A stretch of DNA of 13,544 nt, taken from contig UQMQ01000062.1 of assembly GCA_900542245.1 (NCBI GenBank), positions 1 to 13,544 of the forward strand. Reading direction: 5' to 3'. The translations under genes and the position numbers were made by a program. The DNA comes from an uncultured Eubacteriales bacterium (lineage in GTDB: Bacteria; Bacillota; Clostridia; Peptostreptococcales; Anaerovoracaceae). Positions 1 to 7,232 of this stretch are shown piece by piece (the first letter of the stretch is position 1; every line of letters starts with the position of its first letter). The notes under the pieces are model-generated. The model made no database searches. It worked only from the letters and a program-made list of their open reading frames with translations, and had not been told where the DNA came from.

Positions 1-2
1 GC

Positions 3-22
3 GGCGCTCATCTGTGAGCGCC
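3..22. other. Short perfect hairpin at the window edge
   Basis: An 8-bp perfect stem (3-10 with 15-22) encloses a TCTG loop. It is followed by the palindrome ATGTGCACAT (23-32) and has no T-tract, so it is not a classical terminator. It may be the end of an upstream transcript that lies outside the window. A second small stem, CCGCT/AGCGG (65-69 with 76-80), sits just before the cdaA promoter. Confidence 0.4.
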
Positions 23-97
23 ATGTGCACATAGAAATCTGTATTTCGTTATGCGCACTTTTATCCGCTTTTGCCAGCGGAAAATCCCAGAACCTAC

Positions 98-126
98 TTG
101 AAAACAACACAAATTTCAAGTACAAT
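98..126 (+). promoter_or_regulatory. Housekeeping (sigma-A type) promoter for the cdaA operon
   Basis: TTGAAA at 98-103 and TACAAT at 121-126 are separated by exactly 17 bp. This is a near-consensus vegetative promoter. Transcription would begin near 133, giving a leader of about 25 nt that already contains the AAAGGGGA ribosome binding site (143-150). The leader is too short for a riboswitch, so expression is probably basal or controlled by sites overlapping the promoter. Confidence 0.85.
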
Positions 127-157
127 AAAATGAAGAAAAACCAAAGGGGAATGATGT

Positions 158-1000
158 ATGGAAGTTTTCATTGACAGGATATCCTCGAGCATTGGCATCA
201 CCGATGTTCTGGATATTCTGATTGTTGCATTTTTGATTTACAAAGTGCTGGGATTCATTCGCGAAACCAGAGCTGAACAGCTGGCCAAAGGTCTGCTGGT
301 TTTGATTGTGATCACGATGCTTTCGGATGTGCTGCACCTGTATACGCTGCGCTGGCTCTTATCCGGACTGATGACCGTCGGACTGGTGGCGATCGTTGTC
401 ATTTTCCAGCCGGAGCTGCGCAGAGGTCTGGAATATCTGGGGCGCAGCAGGATCTCCAACGTATTCGGAGAGGTAAACAAGGAAGAGGCAAAACACATTG
501 TAGGGGAATTTGTGGAGGCGATCGAGGCCATGTCATCTTCCAAAACAGGGGCGCTGCTTGTGATCGAGCGGGAGACCGCATTAAATGATATTGTAGAGAC
601 AGGTACGATCATCAATGCGGATATTTCTGCGCAGATGATCGGAACGATATTTTATGAGGGTACGCCGCTGCATGACGGCGCGGTCATCGTCAGGGGCGAT
701 CGGCTCTATGCGGCAGGATGTGTACTGCCGCTGACGCAGAACAAAGAATTGAACAAAGAGCTGGGAACGCGCCACCGCGCGGGTATCGGCATTACGGAGA
801 ACTCCGATGCACTGGTGATCATCGTTTCGGAGGAGACGGGGGTCATCTCCATTGCACAGAACGGTAAGCTGACGCGCTTTCTGGACGGCAAGAAGATCGA
901 AAAAATGCTGCTGAACCTTTATCTGGAAGAAGAAGTGAAGGTTCCGTTTACGGAACGTCTGACAAGACTTCTGAAAGGGGGCAGAGATGTTAAAAAATAA
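158..1000 (+). CDS. cdaA: Membrane-bound diadenylate cyclase CdaA (DacA)
   Basis: This enzyme condenses two ATP into the second messenger c-di-AMP, which in Firmicutes controls potassium and osmolyte uptake and cell-wall homeostasis. The 280-residue protein has the usual family length. Three membrane segments lie at about 13-30, 41-60 and 67-84, followed by the cytoplasmic DAC domain (about 95-255). The catalytic DGA motif is at 173-175 within LHDGAVIV, and the RHR motif is at 205-207 within GTRHRAG; both are intact, so the enzyme should be active. The ATG at 158 follows AAAGGGGA by 7 nt; two nearer ATGs (151, 154) are out of frame. The gene is first in an operon with cdaR (14-nt overlap) and glmM. 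In Bacillus, Listeria and Lactococcus the products of those two genes bind CdaA and modulate it. Confidence 0.97.
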   Translation: MEVFIDRISSSIGITDVLDILIVAFLIYKVLGFIRETRAEQLAKGLLVLIVITMLSDVLHLYTLRWLLSGLMTVGLVAIVVIFQPELRRGLEYLGRSRISNVFGEVNKEEAKHIVGEFVEAIEAMSSSKTGALLVIERETALNDIVETGTIINADISAQMIGTIFYEGTPLHDGAVIVRGDRLYAAGCVLPLTQNKELNKELGTRHRAGIGITENSDALVIIVSEETGVISIAQNGKLTRFLDGKKIEKMLLNLYLEEEVKVPFTERLTRLLKGGRDVKK

Positions 1001-2189
1001 TAAGGTGAACATGGCGCTCGCACTGGTCATGGCGATCGTGCTGTGGGCGTATGTGCTGGCGTCGGATAATCAGGCGTCAACCAATACCCTTCGCAATATT
1101 CCGATCACGTTTGCAAATATGGAGACACTGACGGAGAACAATCTGGTAGTGCTGGAAACAGAGCGCGATACGGTCAACATCACGTTTTCGGGGCAGCGGA
1201 CTGCGCTGAACAAGGTGAAAGCCGAGAATTTCAAGGTGATTGCCGATCTTGAGGGCCTCAAGAAGGGAGAAAACGTGGTGCGCCTGCGTGTCGTCGGACC
1301 GGACAATGTGACGGTCGAGAGCATGAGCGTGCAGAAGATCGCGGTGACAATCGATGACCTAGTATCTGTCAAGAAACCGGTAGAGACACAGATCATCAAT
1401 CAGAACAGCGACGATAGTGAACCGTATATTGTGCAGCTCAGTCAGGATGCGGCTGTCGTAGAGGGCGCTGCTTCTCTGGTCAACAAGGTCACGCGGCTGA
1501 TGGCATACGTGGATGCAGAAAAAGTGGAAAATGAAATGAAAGCACTGACCATTGCGCTGGTTCCGGTCGACAAGCATGCCCAGAAGGTGGAAGGTGTCAC
1601 GCTGGCAACGGATAAAGTATCGGTCACCGCTGTGATGCTGAATAAAAAAACTGTGACGCTCTCCGTTCCGGTTATCGGGCAGGAGCACGACAATCTGGAC
1701 ATCAGCTATCAGGTACCGAGAACGATTACCATCAAAGGTACGGACGCAGCGCTGGCAGCAATCAGCGAGGTGCTTTGTGAAACGGTCGATCTGAGCCGGG
1801 TCTATGATGATACGCAGATCACGCTGCAGCCGATACTCAGAGACGGCGTCACTGTCGCGACGGATTCGGGAAATCTGTTTTGCAGTGTGACGGTCAAAGG
1901 GGCAGAAACCGCGACCTTTACGTTCTCCGAGAGCGATGTCATTATCGAAGGCGTGACGGAGGGGCTGGTACCGGTCGTGGAGGACGCTGTGATTCAGGTG
2001 GCTGCTTCCGGCAAGACCAGTGTGATTGAAACGCTGACGAAAGAAGATTTTACGCTGACGGCAAGCGTGGCAGATTTGACAGCAGGTACGCACAGTGTGA
2101 GACTCGTCTGCAGTACGGAAAAAGAACTGGCAGATCTGACATACGAACCGCGGGAGATCAATATAACTATCAGTGAGGAAGCGCTGTGA
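987..2189 (+). CDS. cdaR: YbbR-domain regulator of diadenylate cyclase, CdaR
   Basis: This is a single-pass membrane protein whose extracytoplasmic YbbR repeats regulate CdaA in relatives. The 400-residue product has a short basic N-terminus, one membrane segment (about 8-26, ending LWAYVLASDNQ) and then beta-rich repeats. I see about four YbbR-like units, beginning near residues 25, 145, 235 and 320, each with Val/Thr-rich strands such as VTIDDL and VTVKG. It is somewhat shorter than the 483-residue Bacillus subtilis protein. The start at 987 lies inside the end of cdaA in a different frame and follows AAAGGGGG (974-981), so translation is probably coupled and the two products made in a fixed ratio. 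The assignment rests on the membrane anchor, repeat character and gene position. The individual repeats diverge strongly. Confidence 0.93.
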   Translation: MLKNNKVNMALALVMAIVLWAYVLASDNQASTNTLRNIPITFANMETLTENNLVVLETERDTVNITFSGQRTALNKVKAENFKVIADLEGLKKGENVVRLRVVGPDNVTVESMSVQKIAVTIDDLVSVKKPVETQIINQNSDDSEPYIVQLSQDAAVVEGAASLVNKVTRLMAYVDAEKVENEMKALTIALVPVDKHAQKVEGVTLATDKVSVTAVMLNKKTVTLSVPVIGQEHDNLDISYQVPRTITIKGTDAALAAISEVLCETVDLSRVYDDTQITLQPILRDGVTVATDSGNLFCSVTVKGAETATFTFSESDVIIEGVTEGLVPVVEDAVIQVAASGKTSVIETLTKEDFTLTASVADLTAGTHSVRLVCSTEKELADLTYEPREINITISEEAL

Positions 2190-2349
2190 CCCGGGCTGCA
2201 TCGCATCGGACAGACGCAGGCATCACGTAGATGTGCATGCTGCTGCACGCAGCGCTTGTGAAACAAGCTGCAGTGCGCGGTGCGCAGAACAGGAAGGAAA
2301 ACACAGAAAGCCGCTTTATCAAGCAGCTTCCTGTGCATGGGAGGAGAAT
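2190..2349 (+). other. Structured GC-rich leader of glmM
   Basis: This 160-nt spacer between cdaR and glmM contains two hairpins. One is GCTTGT-GAA-ACAAGC (2254-2268). The other is a longer-range 8-bp stem, ACAGGAAG (2289-2296) with CTTCCTGT (2327-2334), that closes five bases before the GGGAGGAG ribosome binding site of glmM. The frame of glmM stays open through the spacer as far as a GTG at 2173, but the protein family starts at the ATG at 2350, so I read the spacer as non-coding. No T-tract follows either stem. A 14-nt word, TGCAGTGCGCGGTG (2269-2282), recurs in the next spacer. Confidence 0.5.
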
Positions 2350-3702
2350 ATGGGAAGACTTTTCGGAACCGACGGGGTGCGGGGGATCGCCAATCGCGAA
2401 CTGACGCCGGAGCTTGCCTTTAAGCTGGGCAAGGCGGGCACCTTTATACTCAAAAAGGAGAATAAACGGCCGATCATGATCATCGGTAAGGATACACGCG
2501 TATCGGGCGATATGCTGGAAAATGCGCTGACAGCGGGAATCCTCGCTGTCGGCGGCAATGTGATCAAGGTCGGCGTCCTGCCGACGCCCGCGATTGCGTT
2601 TCTGACCCGGCATTACGGTGCGGATGCAGGCATCGTCATCAGCGCCTCACACAACAGCTTTGAATACAACGGCATCAAGTTTTTTAACGGGGACGGTTAC
2701 AAGCTGGACGATCTGCTGGAAGAAAAAATCGAAGATATTATCATCAGCAGTGTGGACGTGAACAGCCACATCACCGGCGATCTGGTCGGTAAATGCCTGG
2801 AGGCAGAAGATGATGCCCGCAGGCTGTACGAACAGCATCTGCTGGAAACGGTGAATTACAAGCTGGACGGCAAAAAAATCGTACTCGACTGTGCCAACGG
2901 CGCTGCGTATCAGATTGCACCGCAGGTCTACCGTGCGCTGGGCGCGGCGGTCACCGTCATCGGTGATCAGCCAAACGGTGTGAACATCAATGCTGCTTGC
3001 GGGTCAACGCATCCGGAGGGTCTGGCTGCAAAAGTACAGGAGCTGCAGGCAGACTTCGGTCTGGCTTTTGACGGCGATGCGGATCGGCTCATCGTTTGCG
3101 ATGACCTTGGCAGGGTGGTAGATGGTGATAAAACGATCGCGATCTGTGCCAAGATGCTCAAGCGCGCGGGACGCCTCGCTGAGAATAAGGTGACGGCAAC
3201 CGTGATGAGCAATATCGGCTTTCATAAGGCCATGGAAGAGGCAGGCATTGCAGTCGATGTGACGGATGTCGGCGACCGCTATGTGCTGGAACGGATGCTG
3301 GAGAGCGGCTGCATGATCGGCGGAGAGCAGTCCGGACACATCATTTTTAGAGAATTTGCAACGACCGGAGACGGCACGCTTTCGTCCCTGCAGTTCGTCA
3401 GCGCAGTGCTTGCGGACGGCCGCAGGGTATCGGAGATCGCCGATGATATCCGCATCTATCCGCAGGTGCTGATCAATGCGAAGATCAACAATGATTATAA
3501 AAAAACATATATGAAAGACGCGGAGGTTGCCGCGGCGATACAGGAGCTGGAAAGGAAAATGGCAGGAAACGGGCGCGTGCTGATCCGGCCGTCCGGCACA
3601 GAGCCGCTGGTGCGCGTGATGCTGGAAGGCAATGATCTTGCGGTGATCCAGCCGCTGGCAGAGGAGCTGGCGGCGCTGATCGAGCGCCGACTGGGCGCAT
3701 AG
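2350..3702 (+). CDS. glmM: Phosphoglucosamine mutase GlmM
   Basis: This enzyme interconverts glucosamine-6-phosphate and glucosamine-1-phosphate, the step between GlmS and GlmU on the way to UDP-GlcNAc and peptidoglycan. The 450-residue product has the usual length and all four active-site elements of the alpha-D-phosphohexomutase family. These are the phosphoserine loop SASHN (Ser100 is the phosphorylated residue), the metal loop DGDADR (241-246), the sugar loop GEQSGH (325-330) and the phosphate loop RPSGTEP (413-419). The loop reads SASHNS rather than the more usual SASHNP, a variant I associate with other anaerobic Firmicutes. The start at the ATG of MGRLFGTDGVRG is fixed by family homology and by GGGAGGAG (2339-2346); the open frame upstream is ignored. 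In Bacillus and relatives GlmM also binds and inhibits CdaA, which explains its place in the cdaA operon. Confidence 0.97.
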   Translation: MGRLFGTDGVRGIANRELTPELAFKLGKAGTFILKKENKRPIMIIGKDTRVSGDMLENALTAGILAVGGNVIKVGVLPTPAIAFLTRHYGADAGIVISASHNSFEYNGIKFFNGDGYKLDDLLEEKIEDIIISSVDVNSHITGDLVGKCLEAEDDARRLYEQHLLETVNYKLDGKKIVLDCANGAAYQIAPQVYRALGAAVTVIGDQPNGVNINAACGSTHPEGLAAKVQELQADFGLAFDGDADRLIVCDDLGRVVDGDKTIAICAKMLKRAGRLAENKVTATVMSNIGFHKAMEEAGIAVDVTDVGDRYVLERMLESGCMIGGEQSGHIIFREFATTGDGTLSSLQFVSAVLADGRRVSEIADDIRIYPQVLINAKINNDYKKTYMKDAEVAAAIQELERKMAGNGRVLIRPSGTEPLVRVMLEGNDLAVIQPLAEELAALIERRLGA

Positions 3703-3917
3703 GTGCGCACGCAAGACAGCCGCGGACCATGCAGTGCGCGGTGATGAAAAGCGGACGCATCACGAAACTGCAAAATACGACGCGTAAGACTGCAGCGCAG
3801 TCGGTCGTCTCAATCGCTGCTGTGCAGCCCGCAGACCGTCGTGCTGCAGAAAGGTGCGCAGCGTGAGCGCGGAAAAAAGCGCGGACAGCGCGGCACAGAA
3901 ACAAAAGGAGTATTTTT
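3703..3917 (+). other. Structured spacer before glmS; no recognisable glmS ribozyme
   Basis: This 215-nt spacer is rich in GCAG and GCGC words. Visible stems are GACTGC-AGC-GCAGTC (3788-3802), GCTGC-TGT-GCAGC (3816-3828) and an enclosing CGGTC/GACCG pair (3802-3806 with 3834-3838). The 14-nt word TGCAGTGCGCGGTG (3730-3743) repeats the one in the glmM leader. The GCGCC core expected near the cleavage site of the glmS ribozyme is absent from the whole spacer, so control by glucosamine-6-phosphate through that ribozyme looks unlikely. The glmS ribosome binding site AAAGGAG lies at 3904-3910. No gene is supported here. Confidence 0.5.
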
Positions 3918-5768
3918 ATGTGTGGAATTGTAGGATATGTGGGTAAACGCAACGCAAAGGATGTGATTTTAGACGGTCTGAAACGTCTGGAATACAGAGG
4001 ATATGACTCCGCGGGCATTGCACTGGTGCGCAACGGCGGGATCGACATTCGCAAAAAGGTCGGGGAGATCAAGAATCTGGAGGAACTGTTGGAGCAGGAG
4101 CTCCGCCGGGGCATCAGCTTTGAGAGTCATACGGGCATCGGGCATACCCGCTGGGCAACACATGGCGCACCGTCGGATGTCAACGCGCACCCGCATATGG
4201 ACGCAAGCGGCACAGTGGCGCTTGTGCACAACGGGATTATCGAGAATTATGTGGAATTAAAGGAACGCTTGATTGCAGAGCACCATGTGCAGTTCCGTTC
4301 GGAAACGGATACAGAGGTCGTGGCGCATCTGATCGGTCTGCATATGCAGCAGGCGGCAACGCTGGAGGATGCGGTTTATGCGGCGACGCTGGAGATGACC
4401 GGCGCCTATGCGATCGCAGTCGTTTCCAGCAAGGACCCGAATAAGATCGTAGCAGTCCGCAAGGACGCACCGCTGATCGCGGGCATCGGTAATGGCGAAA
4501 ATTTCATCGCTTCGGATATTCCTGCGCTGCTCAAATACTGCAAGGAAATCTACTTGATTGAAAACGGGGAAATGGTTGTCGTCACGCCGGACAAAATCGA
4601 GATTTTCGACGAGGAGAGAAAACCGGTGCATCGTGAGGTTTTTCATGTGACCTGGGATGTGGATGCTGCCGAAAAAGAGGGCTATCCGCATTTCATGCTC
4701 AAGGAGATCTATGAGCAGCCGAAGGCAATCAGCGAGACGATCAGCCGCAGGCTGGATGCGTCCGGCAAGATTCGCTTGGACGGGATTTCGCTGACAAAGG
4801 AGGATCTGGCAGGGATTAGCCGCATCTATATCGTGGCGTGCGGTACGGCTTATCACGCGGGTCTGGTCGGCAAATATGTCATCGAGAGGCTCGCGAAGAT
4901 CCCGGTCGAGGTCGATGTCGCTTCGGAGTTCCGCTACCGCGATCCGCTGGTCGATGATCGGACGCTGTTCATTGCGATCAGTCAGTCCGGTGAAACCTTG
5001 GATACGCTGGCGGCGCTGCGGGCAGCCAAGGCGAAGGGCGCACGGGTGCTCAGCGTGGTCAATGTGGTCGGCAGCTCTGTCGCAAGAGAGTCTGATGATG
5101 TATTTTACACATGGGCAGGACCGGAGATTGCGGTCGCGTCCACCAAGGCCTATACGACGCAGCTGACCTGTATGTATCTGTTGGGGCTGCATATGGGCAG
5201 GACGCTTGACAGAATCAGCGAGGCGGATTATCATGAAATGGTCGAAGCCCTGCGCGAAATTCCGGGGAAGCTGGCGGCTTACCTGCAGGATGTGCGCGAG
5301 ATCGAGGCGCTGGCAAAGATGCTGTACAACCGCGATCAGGTCTTTTTCATCGGCAGAGGTCTGGATGCAGCCGTTTCTTACGAAGGCTCGCTGAAGCTGA
5401 AGGAAATCTCATATATCAATTCGTTCGCGATTGCGGCAGGAGAGCTCAAGCATGGTACGATTGCGCTGATGGAACCGGGCACGCTGGTGCTGTGCCTGGC
5501 GACGCAGGATGCGCTGTACGAAAAAATGCTTTCCAATATCCAGGAGATCAAGGCACGCGGTGCGCATGTGCTCGCGATCGCCAAGGAGGGCAACCGCGCG
5601 GTGGAGGCACAGAGCAACGAGGTGATCTATATTCCGGACTGCCGGGATGAACTGGCGCCGCTGCTGAGCGTGGTACCGCTGCAGCTTTTCGCATATTATG
5701 TCGCAAAGGAACGCGGCTGTAATATTGACAAACCAAAGAATTTAGCAAAATCCGTCACAGTGGAATAA
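3918..5768 (+). CDS. glmS: Glutamine-fructose-6-phosphate aminotransferase (isomerizing) GlmS
   Basis: This enzyme makes glucosamine-6-phosphate from fructose-6-phosphate and glutamine, the committed step of amino-sugar synthesis. The product is 616 residues, close to the usual 600-610. The N-terminal glutaminase domain (about 1-240) begins MCGIVGYVG, with Cys2 becoming the N-terminal nucleophile once Met is removed. It also carries HTRWATHG (76-83) and HNGIIEN (104-110). Two sugar-isomerase (SIS) domains follow, with CGTAYHAG (308-315), SQSGET (355-360) and GELKHGT (508-514). The family signature DKPKNLAKSVTVE closes the protein. Translation starts at the ATG 8 nt after AAAGGAG. With glmM it supplies glucosamine-1-phosphate. 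All key residues are present. The only oddity is the lack of a recognisable ribozyme leader. Confidence 0.98.
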   Translation: MCGIVGYVGKRNAKDVILDGLKRLEYRGYDSAGIALVRNGGIDIRKKVGEIKNLEELLEQELRRGISFESHTGIGHTRWATHGAPSDVNAHPHMDASGTVALVHNGIIENYVELKERLIAEHHVQFRSETDTEVVAHLIGLHMQQAATLEDAVYAATLEMTGAYAIAVVSSKDPNKIVAVRKDAPLIAGIGNGENFIASDIPALLKYCKEIYLIENGEMVVVTPDKIEIFDEERKPVHREVFHVTWDVDAAEKEGYPHFMLKEIYEQPKAISETISRRLDASGKIRLDGISLTKEDLAGISRIYIVACGTAYHAGLVGKYVIERLAKIPVEVDVASEFRYRDPLVDDRTLFIAISQSGETLDTLAALRAAKAKGARVLSVVNVVGSSVARESDDVFYTWAGPEIAVASTKAYTTQLTCMYLLGLHMGRTLDRISEADYHEMVEALREIPGKLAAYLQDVREIEALAKMLYNRDQVFFIGRGLDAAVSYEGSLKLKEISYINSFAIAAGELKHGTIALMEPGTLVLCLATQDALYEKMLSNIQEIKARGAHVLAIAKEGNRAVEAQSNEVIYIPDCRDELAPLLSVVPLQLFAYYVAKERGCNIDKPKNLAKSVTVE

Positions 5769-5778
5769 ACAATCCGGT

Positions 5779-5792
5779 CCGGCAGATGCCGG
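5779..5792 (+). other. Hairpin in the glmS-ahcY spacer
   Basis: CCGGC-AGAT-GCCGG forms a 5-bp GC stem ten bases after the glmS stop. No T-tract follows, and the next gene starts only 38 nt later. It is more likely an RNA-stability or processing element in a continuous transcript than a terminator. The ahcY ribosome binding site AAGGAG is at 5813-5818, a rather long 12 nt from the ATG at 5831. Confidence 0.4.
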
Positions 5793-5830
5793 GCGCACAG
5801 GTATGAAAAAACAAGGAGTGTACGAAGACA

Positions 5831-7081
5831 ATGAAAGACTATGAAATCAGAGACATTTCCCTGGCGCCGCAGGGACACCAGAAGATCGCGTGGGTGCGTG
5901 ATCATATGCCGCTGCTGCGCGGGCTGGAAGAAGAATTCGCAAAGACGAAACCGTTTGCGGGTGTAAAGATTACCTTATCGGTGCATCTGGAGGCCAAGAC
6001 CGCATATCTCTGCAAGGTACTGGCAGTCGGCGGCGCGCAGATGTCGATTACAGGCTCAAACCCGCTCAGCACGAAGGACGAGATCGCGGCAGCGTTGGCT
6101 GACGACGGTCTGCATGTTTACGCTTATCATGCGGCGACGCCGGAGGAATACGCAAGACATATCGAAATGTCTCTGGAGCACAAGCCGAACATCATCATCG
6201 ATGACGGCGCGGATCTGGTCAGCTGCATTCACGAAAGACGTCCGGAGCTTGCCGCGGAGGTCTGGGGCGGCTGTGAGGAAACGACCAGCGGCATCATTCG
6301 TCTCAAGGCGATGGCGGCTGACGGCGTGCTCAAATTCCCGATGGTTGCGGTCAATGATGCGGACTGCAAGCATCTGTTCGACAATCGTTACGGTACCGGA
6401 CAGTCGACCTGGGACAGCATTATGCGCAATACCAATCTGATCGTGGCAGCGAAGACGGTGGTCGTTGTCGGCTACGGCTGGTGCTCGCGCGGTATCGCGA
6501 TGCGTGCGGCTGCACTCGGTGCACAGGTCATCGTGACCGAAATCAATCCGGTCAAGGCGATCGAAGCGCGCATGGACGGCTACAGCGTGATGAAGATGGA
6601 GGATGCTGCACCGCTGGGCGATATTTTCGTGACGGCAACCGGATGCGCATGGACGATCACTGTCGACCACATGCTCAAGATGAAGAACGGCGCGATTCTT
6701 GCCAATGCGGGACATTTCAACGTGGAAATCGACATGGCTGGACTCGAAAAGGCGTGCGTGGCCAAGAAAGAGCTGCGTGAAAATATCATGGGGTATCAGC
6801 TTGCGAATGGCAAGTGGGTCGATGTGCTCGCAGAGGGTCGTCTGGTCAATATCGCAGCGGCCGACGGACACCCGGCGGAAATCATGGATCTGAGCTTCGC
6901 AGTGCAGGCCATGTCTGCGATGTATATTATGGAAAATCGCGGTAAACTGGAAAATACCGTTGTGGATGTTTCCGGGGAAATCGACGATATTATCGCCAGA
7001 AGAAAGCTGGCAGCCTGGGGCATCGAGATCGATACGCTGACGCCGGAGCAGGAAAAGTATCTGCACAGCTGGCAGATTTAA
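5831..7081 (+). CDS. ahcY: Adenosylhomocysteinase, archaeal/Thermotoga-type (possibly S-inosylhomocysteine hydrolase)
   Basis: Cytoplasmic enzyme that hydrolyses S-adenosylhomocysteine, the by-product of SAM-dependent methylation, to homocysteine and a nucleoside. The 416 residues contain the family's catalytic residues in order: His52, the DDGADL loop (124-129), Glu150 in CEETTSG, and Lys180 and Asp184 in CKHLFDNRYG. The NAD-binding Rossmann loop is GYGWCSRG (214-221), followed by NAGHFNVEID (292-301) and LAEGRLVN (333-340). It ends at SWQI and lacks the C-terminal tail with the Lys and Tyr that reach the partner's cofactor in the eukaryotic type. The motifs HLEAKTA, TGSNPLSTKDE and YGTGQSTWD match the short archaeal/Thermotoga branch. 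Human Thr57 and Glu59, next to the adenine, correspond to Glu54 and Lys56. Most Firmicutes use Pfs/LuxS instead, so transfer is plausible. It lies 62 nt downstream of glmS. Confidence 0.93.
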   Translation: MKDYEIRDISLAPQGHQKIAWVRDHMPLLRGLEEEFAKTKPFAGVKITLSVHLEAKTAYLCKVLAVGGAQMSITGSNPLSTKDEIAAALADDGLHVYAYHAATPEEYARHIEMSLEHKPNIIIDDGADLVSCIHERRPELAAEVWGGCEETTSGIIRLKAMAADGVLKFPMVAVNDADCKHLFDNRYGTGQSTWDSIMRNTNLIVAAKTVVVVGYGWCSRGIAMRAAALGAQVIVTEINPVKAIEARMDGYSVMKMEDAAPLGDIFVTATGCAWTITVDHMLKMKNGAILANAGHFNVEIDMAGLEKACVAKKELRENIMGYQLANGKWVDVLAEGRLVNIAAADGHPAEIMDLSFAVQAMSAMYIMENRGKLENTVVDVSGEIDDIIARRKLAAWGIEIDTLTPEQEKYLHSWQI

Positions 7082-7093
7082 GCAGCGCGGTCG

Positions 7094-7120
7094 CCTGCTG
7101 CCTGCGCGGCAGGCGGCAGG
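7094..7120 (+). other. Strong GC-rich hairpin in the ahcY-ywlG spacer
   Basis: An 11-bp stem (7094-7104 with 7110-7120, one G-U pair) closes a CGCGG loop 12 nt after the ahcY stop. No run of T follows (the next bases are GTATGG), so it is not a standard intrinsic terminator. It may protect the 3' end of ahcY mRNA or attenuate read-through. The remaining 112 nt to the next gene are GC-rich and show no clear promoter, so the next gene may be read from upstream. Confidence 0.5.
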
Positions 7121-7232
7121 GTATGGCGGCGCAGCGTTAAGCGCGGGCGGCTGCGATGCTGCGGGCGACCGGAGAAGATAGAAACATACAGCAGCGGTCA
7201 AAGGGCTGCGGACAGAAAAGAGGGGACAGAAA

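Noticed and set aside
2173..2349. N-terminal extension of GlmM by 59 codons from a GTG
   Set aside because: The frame is open, but the family begins at MGRLFGTDGVRG, a strong ribosome binding site precedes that ATG, and the upstream translation (Arg, Cys and Ala rich) resembles translated GC-rich spacer.
5803..5844. 13-residue leader peptide overlapping the ahcY start
   Set aside because: It has no convincing ribosome binding site of its own and uses the AAGGAG of ahcY as part of its coding sequence. Nothing shows that it is translated.
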